Source: Pseudomonadota bacterium (GTDB taxonomy: Bacteria > Pseudomonadota > Gammaproteobacteria > Pseudomonadales > Oleiphilaceae). From it: 32,377 nucleotides of DNA. Shown in pieces: positions 31,886-32,377 of this stretch; the first letter of the stretch is position 1, and every line of letters begins with the position of its first letter. Made by a program: the position numbers and the translations under genes. A model generated the notes under the pieces. It did not search any database and was not told the DNA's origin. It worked only from the letters and a program-made list of their open reading frames with translations. The DNA lies in the NCBI GenBank assembly GCA_023430625.1, contig JAEZAA010000159.1:1-32377 (forward strand). Direction: 5' to 3'.

Positions 31886-32377
31886 ATGAGCACCATGGAA
31901 CAGATTCTGGCGGACAACGCCGCACCCGTTGAACCCATCGTCAACCGCCGTGATTTCATGAAGGGCGGTTTCGCCGGCGCAGCGGCGCTGTCACTGGGTG
32001 GATTGGCCAGCTCCAAGGCCTTCGCCTTCACCAATGACTACGGCCCCCTGGCACCGGTCGCCGACGACACCACCGGCCTGGAGCTGATCGAGCTGCCCGA
32101 GGGTTTCTCCTATCAGACTTTCGGTTGGACCGGCAGCATGATGAACGACGGCGTGCGCACGCCGGGCGCGCATGACGGTATGTCGGTGGTCGCCGCCAAA
32201 GGCAACCAGATCGTCTTGGTCCGCAACCACGAACTGCGTGGCCAAGGCGCGGCTGTGCCGTCTCCCGCCGTATACAACCCGAGCTCTCCCGGTGGCTGCA
32301 GTAACCTATTGTTCGATGCCTTCTCCGGTAAATGGCTGGCGTCTTATATGAGCATCAGCGGCACCTCCACCAACTGT
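31886..32377 (+). CDS. phoX: PhoX-type (DUF839) alkaline phosphatase, 5' part
   Basis: 164 codons are visible; the gene runs off the window. The N-terminus carries a twin-arginine signal: NRRDFMKGG (R21-R22), a weakly hydrophobic GFAGAAALSLGGLASS and an A-x-A cleavage site (AFA, about residue 47). The mature part matches PhoX/DUF839 phosphatases: DDTTGLELIELPEGFSYQTFGWTG, GAHDGMSVV, LVRNHEL, and GGCSNLLFD, where metal-site residues are expected. PhoX enzymes are calcium/iron-dependent alkaline phosphatases exported by Tat that release phosphate from organic esters. AGAGG lies upstream of ATG 31886. The Pho-box-like array before it and the Tat genes immediately upstream fit this role. Symbol by family, since the C-terminus is unseen. 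Confidence 0.9.
   Translation, partial: MSTMEQILADNAAPVEPIVNRRDFMKGGFAGAAALSLGGLASSKAFAFTNDYGPLAPVADDTTGLELIELPEGFSYQTFGWTGSMMNDGVRTPGAHDGMSVVAAKGNQIVLVRNHELRGQGAAVPSPAVYNPSSPGGCSNLLFDAFSGKWLASYMSISGTSTNC

Overview
The window is a GC-rich (roughly 60%) chromosomal segment of a gammaproteobacterium. The block proA-nadD-rsfS-rlmH-mrdA-rodA-rlpA-dacA-ybeD-lipB-lipA is the cell-elongation/lipoate block familiar from Pseudomonas and Oceanospirillales. Gene content and protein style suggest something close to Alcanivoracaceae, but that placement is inference and not established here. No rRNA, complete tRNA, CRISPR array, insertion sequence or prophage is seen; the segment looks like vertically inherited chromosome.

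Layout. 1-642: 3' end of a GT2 glycosyltransferase gene. 751-2595 (-): ilvD with an intrinsic terminator. 2911-4155 (+): a cyclic-nucleotide-binding/HDOD signalling protein. 4245-5699 (-): a DedA-PAP2 fusion membrane protein. 5771-7772 (-): two overlapping membrane GGDEF-like genes, both with altered active-site motifs. 7932-18618 (+): proA, nadD (apparent CTG start), rsfS, rlmH, mrdA, rodA, rlpA, dacA, ybeD, lipB and lipA, with internal promoters before proA and ybeD. 18918-20306 (+): an ABC1/UbiB-type kinase-like protein, followed by a small convergent ORF of uncertain nature, a YaiI-family (DUF188) gene, an orphan lipoprotein and ygiQ. ygiQ and a convergent DHH phosphoesterase gene share a bidirectional terminator.

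26270-28661 (+) is a three-gene envelope-stress-type operon: an ElaB/YqjD-like tail-anchored protein, a YqjE-like holin-superfamily protein and a DUF3618 protein. 28780-30127 (-) carries two DUF4136 lipoprotein genes separated by a degenerate tandem-repeat patch. 30412-31771 (+) is tatABC, followed immediately by a PhoX-type alkaline phosphatase gene (31886 to window end) with a twin-arginine signal peptide.

The most notable signal is regulatory. Two arrays of 7-mers phased at exactly 11 bp and matching Pho-box half-sites (CTGTCAC-like) lie upstream of tatA (30307-30346) and upstream of the phosphatase gene (31761-31811, overlapping the end of tatC). Together with the gene order they suggest a phosphate-starvation module in which PhoB induces both a secreted phosphatase and its own Tat export machinery. 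This is inference from sequence, not demonstrated.
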